A DNA stretch of 64,000 nucleotides from Bacillus sp. FJAT-27916 (GTDB taxonomy: Bacteria > Bacillota > Bacilli > Bacillales > Pradoshiaceae). Position numbers and translations under genes: made by a program. The stretch is taken from assembly GCF_001183965.1 (NCBI RefSeq), contig NZ_LFZV01000001.1:2922352-2986351 (forward strand). The letters run 5' to 3'. The stretch's first letter is position 1, and every line of letters starts with the position of its first letter. The notes beneath the pieces are model-generated. The model was not told the DNA's origin. It saw nothing but the letters and a program-made list of their open reading frames with translations, and ran no database searches. Of the stretch, positions 17,895 through 27,151 are shown one piece after another.

Positions 17895-19232
17895 TTAGCG
17901 AACGCGTACAACTAGTCCGCTGAATGTATCTTTCCAGTATCCGCTTGTCATGCTGGCAACTGCTACACCAGTTGAGCTTTGGGAACCGATGAATTTACCG
18001 TTCCCAACATAGATACCCACGTGGCCGTTTGTTTTATACGTATTGAAGAATACCATGTCTCCCACTTGGATATTGCTGTAAGAAACTTTTGTTCCTGCAG
18101 ATACAAGCGCACTTGTGCTTGCTGGAACAGAGTATCCGCCTTGTCTGAATGCCCAGCTTACGAAACCGGAGCAATCAAAACGTCCTGCCGCGATATCGGC
18201 TTCAGTTCGTCCACCGCCAAATACATAAACGGAGTTTCCAATGTACTTATAGCCTGCTGAAACAACCTTTTGGATGCTTTTGCTGGATGAAGCAGTAGAA
18301 CTGCTAGAAGATGAACTGCTTGAGCTTGAAGAACTTGAGTTAGATGAACTTGAGTTGGATGAGCTAGTGTTAGATGGCTTTGTGCTAGAGGAAGAACTTG
18401 TAGAGCTTTCCTTTTGTGTTTCTGTCTTTTCACTAGTCGTCGTTTCTTCTTTTTTCGCTGTAGTTGTTTCAGATGAACCAGATTCAGCTCTAGCAACCGT
18501 TGTTGCTGCTGCTTCCACGACAGCTTCCTCGGTCACTTCTTTAATCACAATATCAATATTTTGAGCTTCAGCTTCAGCTAATTTGCGTTCGCTTTCTGCT
18601 TCTTTTTCTTTTAATGTCGCTTTCAAAGCTTCATTTTGGCCTTGCTGTCCAAGAATGTCCTCTTGCATGCCGACAAGCTCTGTCTTCATGTCATTTAGAT
18701 TAGCAAGCTTGTTTTTAACTGTTTTTTGCTTTTCTTCAAGCGCTGCTTGGTCATCTTGAGATTCTTGAAGCAACTGGCGGTCTGCTTTAACGATTGTTGA
18801 AACAGCACCGATACGCTCAATGAAATCACCGAAACTAGTAGAACCAAATAAAACTTCTAGGTATGAAGCATCGCCATTTGTTTGTTGGTATGTAATGGCA
18901 CGCTGTTTCAAGATTTCATTACGCTCTTCAATGCGTTTTTCTAAATCTGCAATCTCTGTTTCAAGGCGGTTCACTTGTTTCTTTGTTGATGTGATTTCTT
19001 TTTCAGTTGAATTAATTTTGGCTTTGTTATCCTTAACAGCTTGATCCACTTGCTTGATGCGCTTATTCAGTGCAGCAATTTCTGCTTGTACTTTATCAAG
19101 CGCTGCTTGTGCTTCGTCTACGGCAGCTTGCTTCACTGGGTCTTTCTCTGCACTTGCTGACGGAACTGCCGCATAGCTTCCGAAACCGAGCAGTAAAGCC
19201 GTGTTCAGTGCGATAAAACTCTTCTTCAACAT
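17895..19232 (-). CDS. cwlO: CwlO-like secreted D,L-endopeptidase (NlpC/P60)
   Basis: 445-residue secreted peptidoglycan hydrolase. The signal peptide ends at ASAE (about residue 29); an N-terminal coiled coil (about 33-240, LEKRIEERNEILKQR type heptads) precedes a low-complexity Ser/Thr-rich linker (about 245-315, including a run of more than ten Ser). The C-terminal NlpC/P60 domain carries catalytic Cys354 (FDCSGF) and His in NGHVGIYVG. This is the architecture of B. subtilis CwlO, which cuts stem peptides during lateral wall growth and is activated by FtsEX. LytE/LytF are excluded because LysM repeats are absent. The gene appears monocistronic and would be expected to be under WalRK control, but no clear WalR box was found. 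Confidence 0.88.
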   Translation of the reverse strand: MLKKSFIALNTALLLGFGSYAAVPSASAEKDPVKQAAVDEAQAALDKVQAEIAALNKRIKQVDQAVKDNKAKINSTEKEITSTKKQVNRLETEIADLEKRIEERNEILKQRAITYQQTNGDASYLEVLFGSTSFGDFIERIGAVSTIVKADRQLLQESQDDQAALEEKQKTVKNKLANLNDMKTELVGMQEDILGQQGQNEALKATLKEKEAESERKLAEAEAQNIDIVIKEVTEEAVVEAAATTVARAESGSSETTTAKKEETTTSEKTETQKESSTSSSSSTKPSNTSSSNSSSSNSSSSSSSSSSSSSSTASSSKSIQKVVSAGYKYIGNSVYVFGGGRTEADIAAGRFDCSGFVSWAFRQGGYSVPASTSALVSAGTKVSYSNIQVGDMVFFNTYKTNGHVGIYVGNGKFIGSQSSTGVAVASMTSGYWKDTFSGLVVRVR

Positions 19233-19317
19233 GTTTTTTCCCCCTGATAATATTTATCTATTTATCTAGCCTATCTTTTTAGCTACTTTTTACGTCCTAT
19301 ACGTTCTAACAAATTGA

Positions 19318-19354
19318 AGTATAGCATGTAAACATAACAATTAAGTTATCGTTA
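19318..19354 (-). promoter_or_regulatory. Candidate promoter region of the cwlO-like gene
   Basis: On the minus strand a TATACT -10 (19318-19323) lies about 85 bp upstream of the start codon, without a good -35. Just upstream is an inverted repeat AACATAAC...GTTATGTT (about 19331-19358), followed by a further ATAACG. This could be an activator site (inference). The remaining sequence to 19581 shows no gene. Confidence 0.4.
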
Positions 19355-19581
19355 TGTTACAAATATATTTCAAAATGTCGTTATGTATCACAATTTGGGG
19401 TTTTATCAGGATTAACAGCCTATATTTCTTCCATATACATCCATTTATGTCAATGAGGGATTCATATTGACGTAGAACCATAACTAGACAAGCAACCGAC
19501 CATATTCTTCACCATAATTATACTTATATAATAAAATACTTATTTAAAAGGCAGCCATTCTGTCCCCCGGCTGCCTCCTGA

Positions 19582-21063
19582 CTAGTCGATGATTCCCATT
19601 CTAATAGACTTGACGGCTACCTCTGTACGGTTTTTAGCATTTAGGCGCTTCATGATGGTTGATATATAATCTCTGACCGTATACTCACTTAAATAGAGCT
19701 TGACGGCTGCCTCGGTGGTAGAAGCACCTTCAGCCAGCAATTTAATGACCTCAATTTCCCTTGGAGAGAAGCTGAGCTCCTCCCCTGCTTCCAAATCTCC
19801 TTTCACATAATCAGGCTTCATATATCTTAGCATCAATTCCCCTGCACTTTGTCCGAACTTCATTAAGGCGGGAAACAGCGTACGGTCGACCGGGAAGTGT
19901 TTGCCTGGTCCTTGGTCCAAGAGGACGCCACCAATCATTTGTCCTTCTTCCGGCACATAGATTGGAACAATCAGCAAGGAGGCTAAATTAAAATGCTTTA
20001 CGACCTTTTCCGGGAATCCAAACGCTGCATCCTCGATATAAATGGGCTGAAAGTTCCTCATCGTATGACCAACCGGCTTCAGCAAATTCAACTTAAGCTG
20101 AATGGCTGGAATATCAATCATTTGCTCTCGAATGGCCTTCACCTCTTCCTTATCAAGATGATGTGCATACAATCCGACAGCAATTTGTTCCATATTTGAA
20201 AAACGGAATAAGGCTGATCTCTCAAATGGGAGAAATTCACCGAATCCAAAACAGATATTCTCACATGACTGCTCTAGTGTTTGCGATTTGATAATCCATT
20301 CATTAAAGAGGATGACCGCATCCTTCCATTGGGTAGAATAGGACTTCTCATGCTGATCAATCAAACTGAACAGCATGGACATGCTTTCATGCAGGAACCC
20401 ATTCTCACAGCCAATCAATAAAAGCTCATTTTCATATGTAATTGGCAGGGTAGAATGGTCAATTCCAAACGCATTCAGCACATCATACCATGTCGGAAAG
20501 CAGTTCTCCTTGAGCGTTTCTTTCTTTCCATGAATCTTTTTGATAGAAAAACAATCTGGCTGCTCCTCTACCCGCACAATCCACTCAATTTTCAAGTTGG
20601 CATTCTGAATTAGACTTTCACACAATTTGTCTAAATTCATTTCATCCTCCGTATCCAGGTTCACCAATACCTCACTAAGCTTCGTAAATAAATAATGAAT
20701 AGACGGATGAAGCTTGGACGAAAATTCAATATGCTCTTTTAGGACAGTGTGCGTTGCATTCTCCAAGAGATTTAAGATATGGATGATTTTCTCCGCCGCT
20801 GGCTGATAGGCAAAATACTCAAGTGCATCCTCTCTCATCCTGCTCAAAATAGAGGTTGCCTCCACTCCATACCGATTCGCCATCATATAAGCACCGAGCC
20901 GATCAATGATGAACGCACAAGTTTCAATATACCGATCATTGACCTCGCCCAAATCATCCTTTACCCCATTCCACTCGGCTAGCAGCTCGTCCTCATACTC
21001 CGCCATCAGCTTAATGGCCTTTGATAACAATGTGTTCATATGATTCGTTAAAGACTTAGACAT
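19582..21063 (-). CDS. GAF-LuxR-type transcriptional regulator
   Basis: 493-residue cytoplasmic regulator. The N-terminal 160 residues are helical and unassigned. A GAF-like sensory region spans about 250-410 (ENICFGFGEFLPFERSALFRF and LLIVPIYVPEEGQMIGGVLLDQ). A C-terminal LuxR/NarL HTH spans about 425-490 (SFSPREIEVIKLLAEGAST and YTVRDYISTIMKRLNAKNRT). No receiver domain or kinase is present, so a ligand or cell state is probably sensed by the GAF part. It is divergent from the DUF6230-DUF6114 operon at 21346, with 280 bp between them, which makes it the natural candidate regulator of that operon. The ligand is unknown. Confidence 0.75.
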   Translation of the reverse strand: MSKSLTNHMNTLLSKAIKLMAEYEDELLAEWNGVKDDLGEVNDRYIETCAFIIDRLGAYMMANRYGVEATSILSRMREDALEYFAYQPAAEKIIHILNLLENATHTVLKEHIEFSSKLHPSIHYLFTKLSEVLVNLDTEDEMNLDKLCESLIQNANLKIEWIVRVEEQPDCFSIKKIHGKKETLKENCFPTWYDVLNAFGIDHSTLPITYENELLLIGCENGFLHESMSMLFSLIDQHEKSYSTQWKDAVILFNEWIIKSQTLEQSCENICFGFGEFLPFERSALFRFSNMEQIAVGLYAHHLDKEEVKAIREQMIDIPAIQLKLNLLKPVGHTMRNFQPIYIEDAAFGFPEKVVKHFNLASLLIVPIYVPEEGQMIGGVLLDQGPGKHFPVDRTLFPALMKFGQSAGELMLRYMKPDYVKGDLEAGEELSFSPREIEVIKLLAEGASTTEAAVKLYLSEYTVRDYISTIMKRLNAKNRTEVAVKSIRMGIID

Positions 21064-21260
21064 CCATCATTCACCTCATTTTCATCTAAAAACAGCTATT
21101 TGTGTATGATTCGCTAACCATTTGGTAAATTCCTCTTCCACAAAATATCATTCGTCTCGTTTCGACAAAAATCATTTACTCCTTCCCATCCAAAGCGAAA
21201 AAAGCTACAAATGTAGGTATTCACGAAGGGTAGATTAACACATAAAATTGTGGAAGAAGG

Positions 21261-21274
21261 TGGAAACGCTTACG
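21261..21274 (+). promoter_or_regulatory. cre-like site upstream of the DUF6230 operon
   Basis: TGGAAACGCTTACG matches the cre consensus at 12 of 14 positions, 72 bp upstream of the likely start at 21346. Weak evidence for carbon control. Confidence 0.35.
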
Positions 21275-21345
21275 AAACAAGCATCCGTACAGGCATATTC
21301 CCACTTCCGAATACCGTTATCAAGAATGAATGAGGAGGAATGTTG

Positions 21346-21942
21346 ATGAACACTGATGCTGAGGTAGTTCAATTGGGCGGCCATACGGCCAGAAAAACTT
21401 TTTGGGTAGCACTTCTTAGCGGATTCTTATTCTTTGGGGGACTCTTAACCTACTTCGGCATGAGTGGCACCATCTTTGCCGCTGCCATTGGCGGCATGGG
21501 AGAATTCAACGTCAAGTTTGATCGTATGGAAGGGACAGATTTTAAGCTATTGGGCGGATTAGCTGATACAGCCGAAAAGAAAAATGGCGCAGTCGTTGCG
21601 ACAAACAGAATCAAGGACGTAAAAATCCAAGGTTTGGTCATCACAAAGGAGATTCCCGCTCTTGGTGTGCGTGTTGTTGTTAAATCTGATCCTAAACAAA
21701 CCGTCGAAATCAAAGGCCTCATTCAAAAGGCAACCCAAATCGACGGCGATGCCAAATTTGAGAAGCTGACCATGCAAGAAAACTATGTAGGAGACATTAA
21801 GGACCCGCAAGAGAAGATTGCGGAAGAATTCACCCAAGTTGCTCCAAAAATCGTCTTAACAGATGCAACACTGAAAACGCTTTATCTTTATCAGGATTCT
21901 TTAACCTTGCCTGGCATGAAAGTTTATTTCGAGAAATTGTAA
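21346..21942 (+). CDS. DUF6230-type membrane-anchored protein
   Basis: 198 residues. An N-terminal transmembrane helix (about 20-48, FWVALLSGFLFFGGLLTYFG) is followed by an extracytoplasmic beta-rich domain (about 55-198) with FNVKFDRMEGTDFKLLGG and ALGVRVVVKSDP. I recognise it as a DUF6230 protein, a family known mostly from Actinobacteria with no assigned biochemical role. Three starts are possible; the ATG at 21346 is 7 bases from GAGGAGG, while the ATG at 21340 abuts it. First gene of a three-gene operon opposite a GAF-LuxR regulator. Confidence 0.65.
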   Translation: MNTDAEVVQLGGHTARKTFWVALLSGFLFFGGLLTYFGMSGTIFAAAIGGMGEFNVKFDRMEGTDFKLLGGLADTAEKKNGAVVATNRIKDVKIQGLVITKEIPALGVRVVVKSDPKQTVEIKGLIQKATQIDGDAKFEKLTMQENYVGDIKDPQEKIAEEFTQVAPKIVLTDATLKTLYLYQDSLTLPGMKVYFEKL

Positions 21943-21963
21943 TCTATCAAATATGGAATTGGG

Positions 21964-22425
21964 ATGATGAACATGGCTAAATCACTTTCAAATAACACAA
22001 AGAGACAACGATTCCGTAATTGGAGAAAAAGCCGGCCGTTTTGGGGAGCAGCACTTGCTCTCCTTTCCGGCTTAATTATTCTATATGTTCCATTGCAGCT
22101 CATTGAGATTGCCGCATTGCCGGGAACGACCCTTTTTATTGGTTTCTTCCTTGGAGGCATGGTCCTGCTCGGCGGAATAATGACTTATATTATGCCGCAA
22201 TTCTCTGTCTTTTTCGGACCTTTCGTCATGGTCAGTGCCATCCTTTCGATCATGGGAGCGATGGGCGGTCTTGTAATCGGTACTCTGCTCGGCATTATCG
22301 GCGGCTCCATGATTATGGCTTGGCGGCCATATCCAAAGGCTTCAGCAAAAAGGAAAAGGAAGGATCAAACGAACAAAGAGGAAAAGAAAATCGCAGCTGG
22401 CCAGAATACCGTGATTCATAAATAA
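21964..22425 (+). CDS. DUF6114-type membrane protein
   Basis: 153 residues, four predicted membrane helices after a basic N-terminus (KSRPFWGAALALLSGLIILY, LFIGFFLGGMVLLGG, FSVFFGPFVMVSAILSI, GLVIGTLLGIIGGSMIMAW), then a lysine-rich cytoplasmic tail. It fits the DUF6114 family, usually encoded beside DUF6230. It follows the DUF6230 gene by 21 bp. The start is ambiguous among ATGs at 21964, 21967 and 21973 because no strong ribosome binding site is visible. Confidence 0.65.
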   Translation: MMNMAKSLSNNTKRQRFRNWRKSRPFWGAALALLSGLIILYVPLQLIEIAALPGTTLFIGFFLGGMVLLGGIMTYIMPQFSVFFGPFVMVSAILSIMGAMGGLVIGTLLGIIGGSMIMAWRPYPKASAKRKRKDQTNKEEKKIAAGQNTVIHK

Positions 22426-22443
22426 TACGTTAGGTACTTAGGA

Positions 22444-23322
22444 ATGGTGATGATATTGAATCGTATGAAAAAATCAGTACTAGCAGTCATCATAAGCATC
22501 TTCACACTCTATCTCTTCACCGCTTCTTCACCACCGATCTTAGCCAGTTCCTCTGGTACAGACGGATTTATCATAGAAGCTGAAGAAATTACCGGTACAT
22601 TGGGTGTTCCATTGATTGTCATCGGAGAAACGGCAACCCGCAAGGCAGTGCCGATGATTGACCTAGCAATGGATAATCTCGAGATTAAAGACCTTGTCAT
22701 CAAGAAGGTCACCCAAACACCCAATGGCCCGGTCACGACAGTCATAAAGTCAGGCGGAGTCACTAAATTAAAGAAAATGAGAGTCCGCATCACCAATATT
22801 GAATTAGGAGGCATCTTCATCCCTAAGCTTGGTTATCTCGGAATGAAGGATGTGAAGCTATTAGCCTATAAGCAAACAGCAGATTATGCTGACCTGCCAA
22901 GCTTCTCCCTAAATTATGAGACCGGAAATGCAAATCAAATGAAGGATGAAGGGGAAGAAGGCTTAAAGGAAATCATTAAAAGCCTCCAAAACGGCGGCAA
23001 GAAAGAGGAAGATGAACAAGAAGAAGCAGATGAGGAGAAAGATTCAACAACTGATGAGGAAAAACAGCCTGATGAGCAGATAAATACGGATAAGGAAGAG
23101 CCCGAAGAACCTGCGAAACCAGATGCTGACCCTAAGACAGACCCAGCTGTTGAAGAAGAAACGGCAGACGATCCTGAAACAGAAGCACCAGCTGAGCCAG
23201 GGAAAGAGGAAGATGAGGTGAAGCCTGAAGACCCGCCAAATGAAGAGCCTCCACCTAATCAAGGAGAGAAGGACAATGGCGATCAAGCTCCAGGTGATCC
23301 AAATACACAGATAACGAAGTAA
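22444..23322 (+). CDS. Secreted acidic protein of the DUF6230/DUF6114 operon
   Basis: 292 residues. A signal peptide (about 8-35, ending ILASSS) leads a folded extracellular part of about 150 residues that echoes the DUF6230 protein (EITGTLGVPLIVIG, IKDLVIKKVTQTPNG, LGGIFIPKLGYLGMKDVKLL). The last 110 residues are a disordered acidic, Pro/Glu/Asp-rich tail. No catalytic motif or sorting signal was found. It lies 18 bp after the DUF6114 gene and is followed by a terminator. The family is unrecognised beyond the similarity to its operon partner; the start is uncertain (ATG 22444, ATG 22450 or TTG 22456). Confidence 0.6.
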   Translation: MVMILNRMKKSVLAVIISIFTLYLFTASSPPILASSSGTDGFIIEAEEITGTLGVPLIVIGETATRKAVPMIDLAMDNLEIKDLVIKKVTQTPNGPVTTVIKSGGVTKLKKMRVRITNIELGGIFIPKLGYLGMKDVKLLAYKQTADYADLPSFSLNYETGNANQMKDEGEEGLKEIIKSLQNGGKKEEDEQEEADEEKDSTTDEEKQPDEQINTDKEEPEEPAKPDADPKTDPAVEEETADDPETEAPAEPGKEEDEVKPEDPPNEEPPPNQGEKDNGDQAPGDPNTQITK

Positions 23323-23350
23323 AGCTGCCAAACCGGCAGCTTTTCATTAT
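23322..23350 (+). terminator. Terminator of the DUF6230 operon (probably bidirectional)
   Basis: AAGCTGCC-AAACC-GGCAGCTT, 8-bp stem, then TTCATTATATCTTTATT. It lies between convergent genes. Confidence 0.75.
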
Positions 23351-23354
23351 ATCT

Positions 23355-23843
23355 TTATTGTTCGGGAAAACGATAGATTTCAAGTGGAGTATCACTTTTC
23401 ACATATAAAGGATGTCTTGGATGGCCATCCTTTGTTACGCCAAGACAATAGGGTGTATAGCCTTTGAACCACTCTGCCAGTTCACCATAATCCTTATGAT
23501 GGATCGTACAATTCTCTCCCCACCCTACCAGTATTTTCGCCCCGCTGTGCAAGGCATTCTCAAGATAGAATTGGTTCTCTGGACCAGTCGCTTCTTCCAT
23601 GGATAATTCCTTCAGCTCCCTCCAGTTTGTGGAACGATAAGCATACACATTTACGAGCTCCATGGAGCCGCAATCCATTTTCTTTGCAAAGGAGATGCAA
23701 CGCTGCGTTGTCCGGTCATCAAGGGCTTCATCTGCCGTGCTAGGATTTAAAAGGACAAAAACGGCTTTATTTAAATTATAGTCATCCCATTCCCTTTTAA
23801 GAGAATACCGATAATTCCCTTTAATGATAGCACTATATTTCAA
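23355..23843 (-). CDS. DUF1643 protein
   Basis: 162-residue cytoplasmic protein of the DUF1643 family, recognised by FVLLNPSTADEALDDRTTQRC, LVNVYAYRST and a C-terminal KDGHPRHPLYV. The family is common in bacteria and phages and has no proven function; the HPRHPLY motif suggests a nucleic-acid-related fold (inference). It begins at TTG after GGAGGAG. Single gene, convergent with the preceding operon. Confidence 0.8.
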   Translation of the reverse strand: MKYSAIIKGNYRYSLKREWDDYNLNKAVFVLLNPSTADEALDDRTTQRCISFAKKMDCGSMELVNVYAYRSTNWRELKELSMEEATGPENQFYLENALHSGAKILVGWGENCTIHHKDYGELAEWFKGYTPYCLGVTKDGHPRHPLYVKSDTPLEIYRFPEQ

Positions 23844-23974
23844 ACCATCTCCTCCTCCCGTCTCTTCTTACTATATATAATCTGCCTCCCTCACTTTTAT
23901 GATGGGGACACCATTTATATTTTGGCAAAGAAAAGACAAAACACCTGACCCTTAAGTAAGAGGGCCAGTAACGG

Positions 23975-24877
23975 TTACAAAACGAAGGCAAACAGCACAG
24001 GGAGTGAAATCAAGCTTAGAACGGTTGTCACAAATGTACACACGGAAACAAACTCCGGTTCGGTGTTAAATTGAATGGCATACATCGTCGTATTAGCAGC
24101 AGACGGCATTCCTGCCATAATAACCATCAATTGTTTGAGCAGCGCATCCACCGGGAGAAAAAAAGCGATTCCCCACGCAATGACAGGAGCAGCAGCTAGC
24201 TTAATCATGACGGCGTATAATATTTTTTCTCTCTCCACATTCTTTAAGGAAATCTTCGCAAGCTGCATTCCTAAGACAAGCATAATGGTCGGAATAGCTG
24301 CATTCCCAACAAGGTCTATTGTTGTCATGAATGAGGATCCAATCGTGATGCCAGTGACTTGGAAGAGCCAGCCTGCCAATGCTCCATAAACGATTGGCAT
24401 CCTCATCACTACACCAAGCGTATCCTTAAAGCCTCCGCCAATATCGCTGCCGCGTGCGGCAAAATAGATGCCGACTGTTGCCATTACAATGGTCTGAATC
24501 ACCATTAGAATAACAGCGTAATCAAAACCAGCCGCTCCAAATAGCAATAAAGCTACCGGGGTACCATAATTTCCATTATTCATAAAAACAGAGCCAAGAA
24601 TGAGCCCGCATTTCTCCTTAATGGAATACCCTCTAATATAGGAAATAAGATAAATGATTAGAATCAATGCGATGCAAAGGGTCAATGCAAATACCGTGAT
24701 ATACAAATAATCGATGTTTACGATATTCGTATAAAAGGTCTTAAATACAAGGACCGGGGTCATAATATACAAGGACATGGCTGATATGGATTTCGGGTCA
24801 AACCCGATTTTTTTCTCTCCTATGTAGCCTAGAATAAAAATCGCAAAGACAGGAATTAATACATTAAAAAAAGCCAA
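23975..24877 (-). CDS. AEC-family permease (auxin efflux carrier type)
   Basis: About 300 residues with ten predicted helices in two five-helix halves, as in the AEC family. Typical segments are FFNVLIPVFAIFILGYIGEK at the N-terminus, NNGNYGTPVALLLFG in the centre and MPSAANTTMYAIQF near the C-terminus. Bacterial members export malate, malonate or other organic acids; the substrate here is unknown. The open frame begins at 24913, but the TTG at 24877 has GAAGGG upstream and gives the family N-terminus. Single gene. Confidence 0.85.
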   Translation of the reverse strand: MAFFNVLIPVFAIFILGYIGEKKIGFDPKSISAMSLYIMTPVLVFKTFYTNIVNIDYLYITVFALTLCIALILIIYLISYIRGYSIKEKCGLILGSVFMNNGNYGTPVALLLFGAAGFDYAVILMVIQTIVMATVGIYFAARGSDIGGGFKDTLGVVMRMPIVYGALAGWLFQVTGITIGSSFMTTIDLVGNAAIPTIMLVLGMQLAKISLKNVEREKILYAVMIKLAAAPVIAWGIAFFLPVDALLKQLMVIMAGMPSAANTTMYAIQFNTEPEFVSVCTFVTTVLSLISLPVLFAFVL

Positions 24878-25046
24878 CTTTCTTACCCTTCTCTCTTCCA
24901 TTTCCTGATACAAGTACTACTTTGACTATATCACAACGAAGAGCCGCTAAACCCCCGTCAATAAATTTCTGGTAAACTTTCATATTTTTTCAATGCAATG
25001 ATAATGATATGATAATAGAAAAAAACGCCATTTTGGGGGAATTGAA

Positions 25047-26291
25047 ATGAATATGGGGCAGCAATTATTTACGCCTTATAAAGGTTTACCGAAGGAGATT
25101 TACATCATTTTTGTTGCCAGGGTCATGAACAGTCTTGGTGGATTTGTTAATCCATTGCTTGTATTAATCCTAACTCAGAAAGTCGGCTTGGATACAGGCA
25201 TTGCTGGTACATATATTACCTTTATCTCCTTCATCGCTGTACCCGGGATGATTCTTGGAGGAAAGCTGGCCGATTCATTTGGCCGGAAATGGATTATCTG
25301 CATCTGCCAAGGATTGGGGGCATCCATTTACATCGCTGCTGGATTTATCTCCCCTTCCATGACAATGGTCTATATGATCATGGGAGCATCCTTTTTCTTC
25401 ATCATGTGTTCACCAGCCTATGATGCCATTCTTGCAGATCTCACAAACCCGGATAATCGGAAAGGGGCCTATTCCCTCCTATATATGGGTTGGAACTTAG
25501 GGTTTGCCATCGGTCCCGCCATAGCCGGCCTGCTGTTCAAAGATTATCTATCTCTTATCTTCCTCATTGACGGCATATGTACCCTGCTCGCAACCACACT
25601 GATTGTTATCTTCATTAAAGAATCAAAAAGCGCAGCTGTAGAGCCAGAAAGAATATTAGAGCGTACCGTCGAAGGCTCCATCTTCAAGGTCCTGCTTTCA
25701 CGACCGCTTTTGATTATGTTCGCCCTAATCCTGCTTTGCATCGAGTTTGCCTATACACAGTGGTCCTTCTCTATTCCTCTGCATTTAGGTGAATTATTCG
25801 GGGATGTCGGTGCTTCTTATTTCGGCATTCTTGCTTCCTTCAACGGAATCTTAGTGATTGTCTTTACACCGTTTCTGACGAAAATCACCCAGAAAGCCCG
25901 TCCAATCCGTGTTATTGCAGGAGGTGCCCTTTGTTATGCCCTTGCCTTTGGCATGCTTGCTTTTACAATGATTCTCCCCTTGTTCTATTTATCTATCTTC
26001 ATCATGACTGTCGGAGAGATTCTAATCGCCATCAACGCATCCACATTCATGGCTAATATGACACCCGCATCCCATAGAGGAAGGATGAGCAGCATTCTTC
26101 CTCTCGTTATCGGAACAGGGAATGCAGTCAGTCCAATGGTTATGGGGAATTATATTTCAGCCAATTCAATTGCCTCGGCATGGATCATGATTGGCACACT
26201 CAGCTTGCTGTCAGCGGCTTTGATGTGGTTTTTGCAAAACGTTGCGAATAAATATTTTACCCCTGCTCCAAGTAATAAGATCTCTCATTAA
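25047..26291 (+). CDS. MFS transporter (MdtH/YqjV type)
   Basis: 414-residue twelve-helix MFS protein. The loop 2-3 motif GGKLADSFGRKWI, the helix 4-5 segment SPAYDAILADLTNPDNRKGAYSLLYMGWNLGFAIGPAIAG and a late HRGRMSS motif place it with proton-driven multidrug or metabolite exporters. The substrate is unknown. Start at an ATG after TGGGGGAA. Divergent from the AEC permease gene; a long hairpin terminator follows. Confidence 0.82.
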   Translation: MNMGQQLFTPYKGLPKEIYIIFVARVMNSLGGFVNPLLVLILTQKVGLDTGIAGTYITFISFIAVPGMILGGKLADSFGRKWIICICQGLGASIYIAAGFISPSMTMVYMIMGASFFFIMCSPAYDAILADLTNPDNRKGAYSLLYMGWNLGFAIGPAIAGLLFKDYLSLIFLIDGICTLLATTLIVIFIKESKSAAVEPERILERTVEGSIFKVLLSRPLLIMFALILLCIEFAYTQWSFSIPLHLGELFGDVGASYFGILASFNGILVIVFTPFLTKITQKARPIRVIAGGALCYALAFGMLAFTMILPLFYLSIFIMTVGEILIAINASTFMANMTPASHRGRMSSILPLVIGTGNAVSPMVMGNYISANSIASAWIMIGTLSLLSAALMWFLQNVANKYFTPAPSNKISH

Positions 26292-26366
26292 ATAGAAAAA
26301 AAGGCTGAGGCATAACTAAATTCGCTGTATCCAAAACCATATAATCAATTGTATAAAGCAAAAAAA

Positions 26367-26419
26367 CCGAACTATTACGAATGATGCTTAAACGGCCCTT
26401 CATAATAGTTCGGCTTTTA
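26367..26419 (+). terminator. Long-stem terminator after the MFS gene
   Basis: CCGAACTATTACGAA...TTCATAATAGTTCGG (15-bp stem with one mismatch) followed by CTTTT; A-rich sequence on the other side suggests it may act in both directions. Confidence 0.75.
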
Positions 26420-26588
26420 AAATGGCTGAAACCTTTTATCCCAGTCTCATTTACATATAAATTTTACTTATACCCAAATTTTTTTACTTTATTCTACTTA
26501 AACCGACATATTTTTCAAAATATTCCCGAATATTATTTATGTTCAGATATAGAAATAGAACAGTAGATAAAAGGGGAGTCTTCTTATC

Positions 26589-26684
26589 ATGAGAATGATT
26601 AAGAATTTTGTTTACAATCACAGCTATACGATTATATTCATTATTTTATGTTATCTCGTCGCTCTAGCCAGCATTTTCAGTTAA
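26589..26684 (+). CDS. 31-residue single-helix membrane peptide
   Basis: A short gene with ATG start, AAGGGGAG ribosome binding site 10 bases upstream and TAA stop. The product has a basic N-terminus (MRMIKNFVYNHS) and one hydrophobic helix (YTIIFIILCYLVALASIF) running almost to the C-terminus, the layout of small membrane-inserted peptides. Function unknown; no antisense RNA typical of type I toxins was recognised. Confidence 0.6.
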   Translation: MRMIKNFVYNHSYTIIFIILCYLVALASIFS

Positions 26685-26699
26685 TCGTATTTCAAAAAA

Positions 26700-26963
26700 T
26701 TATGTATGCATTACTGCACTTGCTTCTTGCGTATAATCATATGGAGGCATTTCTCGTTGCTTCACAGCATCAATAATTTTGTAATTCCCATGTCGTACAA
26801 CCGTTCTTGTTGTTTCAAGTTTCAATTCATTTGCATATGCCTGCGAGATTTCAACAATACAGGTTACTTCTCTCAGCGAGATGATTTGGCCAATGACAAA
26901 TAAGTTGCCTCTCTTGAAATGAATCACATCACCAATCTTGCCAATTTCCTTTTGTGCATACAT
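26700..26963 (-). CDS. DUF2187 protein (YkvS-like)
   Basis: 87-residue protein of the DUF2187 family, a small SH3-like KOW-type barrel seen across Bacillus. Core motif: GKIGDVIHFKRGNLFVIGQI, then TRTVVRHGNYKIID. The last 20 residues extend past the usual family end. Function unproven. It starts at ATG after AAGGAGAT. Convergent with the small peptide gene; no terminator stands out. Confidence 0.75.
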   Translation of the reverse strand: MYAQKEIGKIGDVIHFKRGNLFVIGQIISLREVTCIVEISQAYANELKLETTRTVVRHGNYKIIDAVKQREMPPYDYTQEASAVMHT

Positions 26964-27151
26964 GGCTCAAAATCTCCTTTTCACTAAATTGTTATTGGTC
27001 AAATAAGCAATCACATAGTTACTATCGGAGAGCTTTCATGAATATTTACACTTAAGTTTGATTTTTTCATTTGTACATTTTCCTTATTTTGGTTAAAATC
27101 AAAGAAAAGAACTGTTATCGATCCATATTGCCTTAAAGGAAGGTGTAGTTA

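Noticed and set aside
18274-18564. 96-codon plus-strand ORF rich in Glu and Leu
   Set aside because: It is the reverse of the Ser/Thr-rich linker of the CwlO-like protein; low-complexity DNA keeps several frames open.
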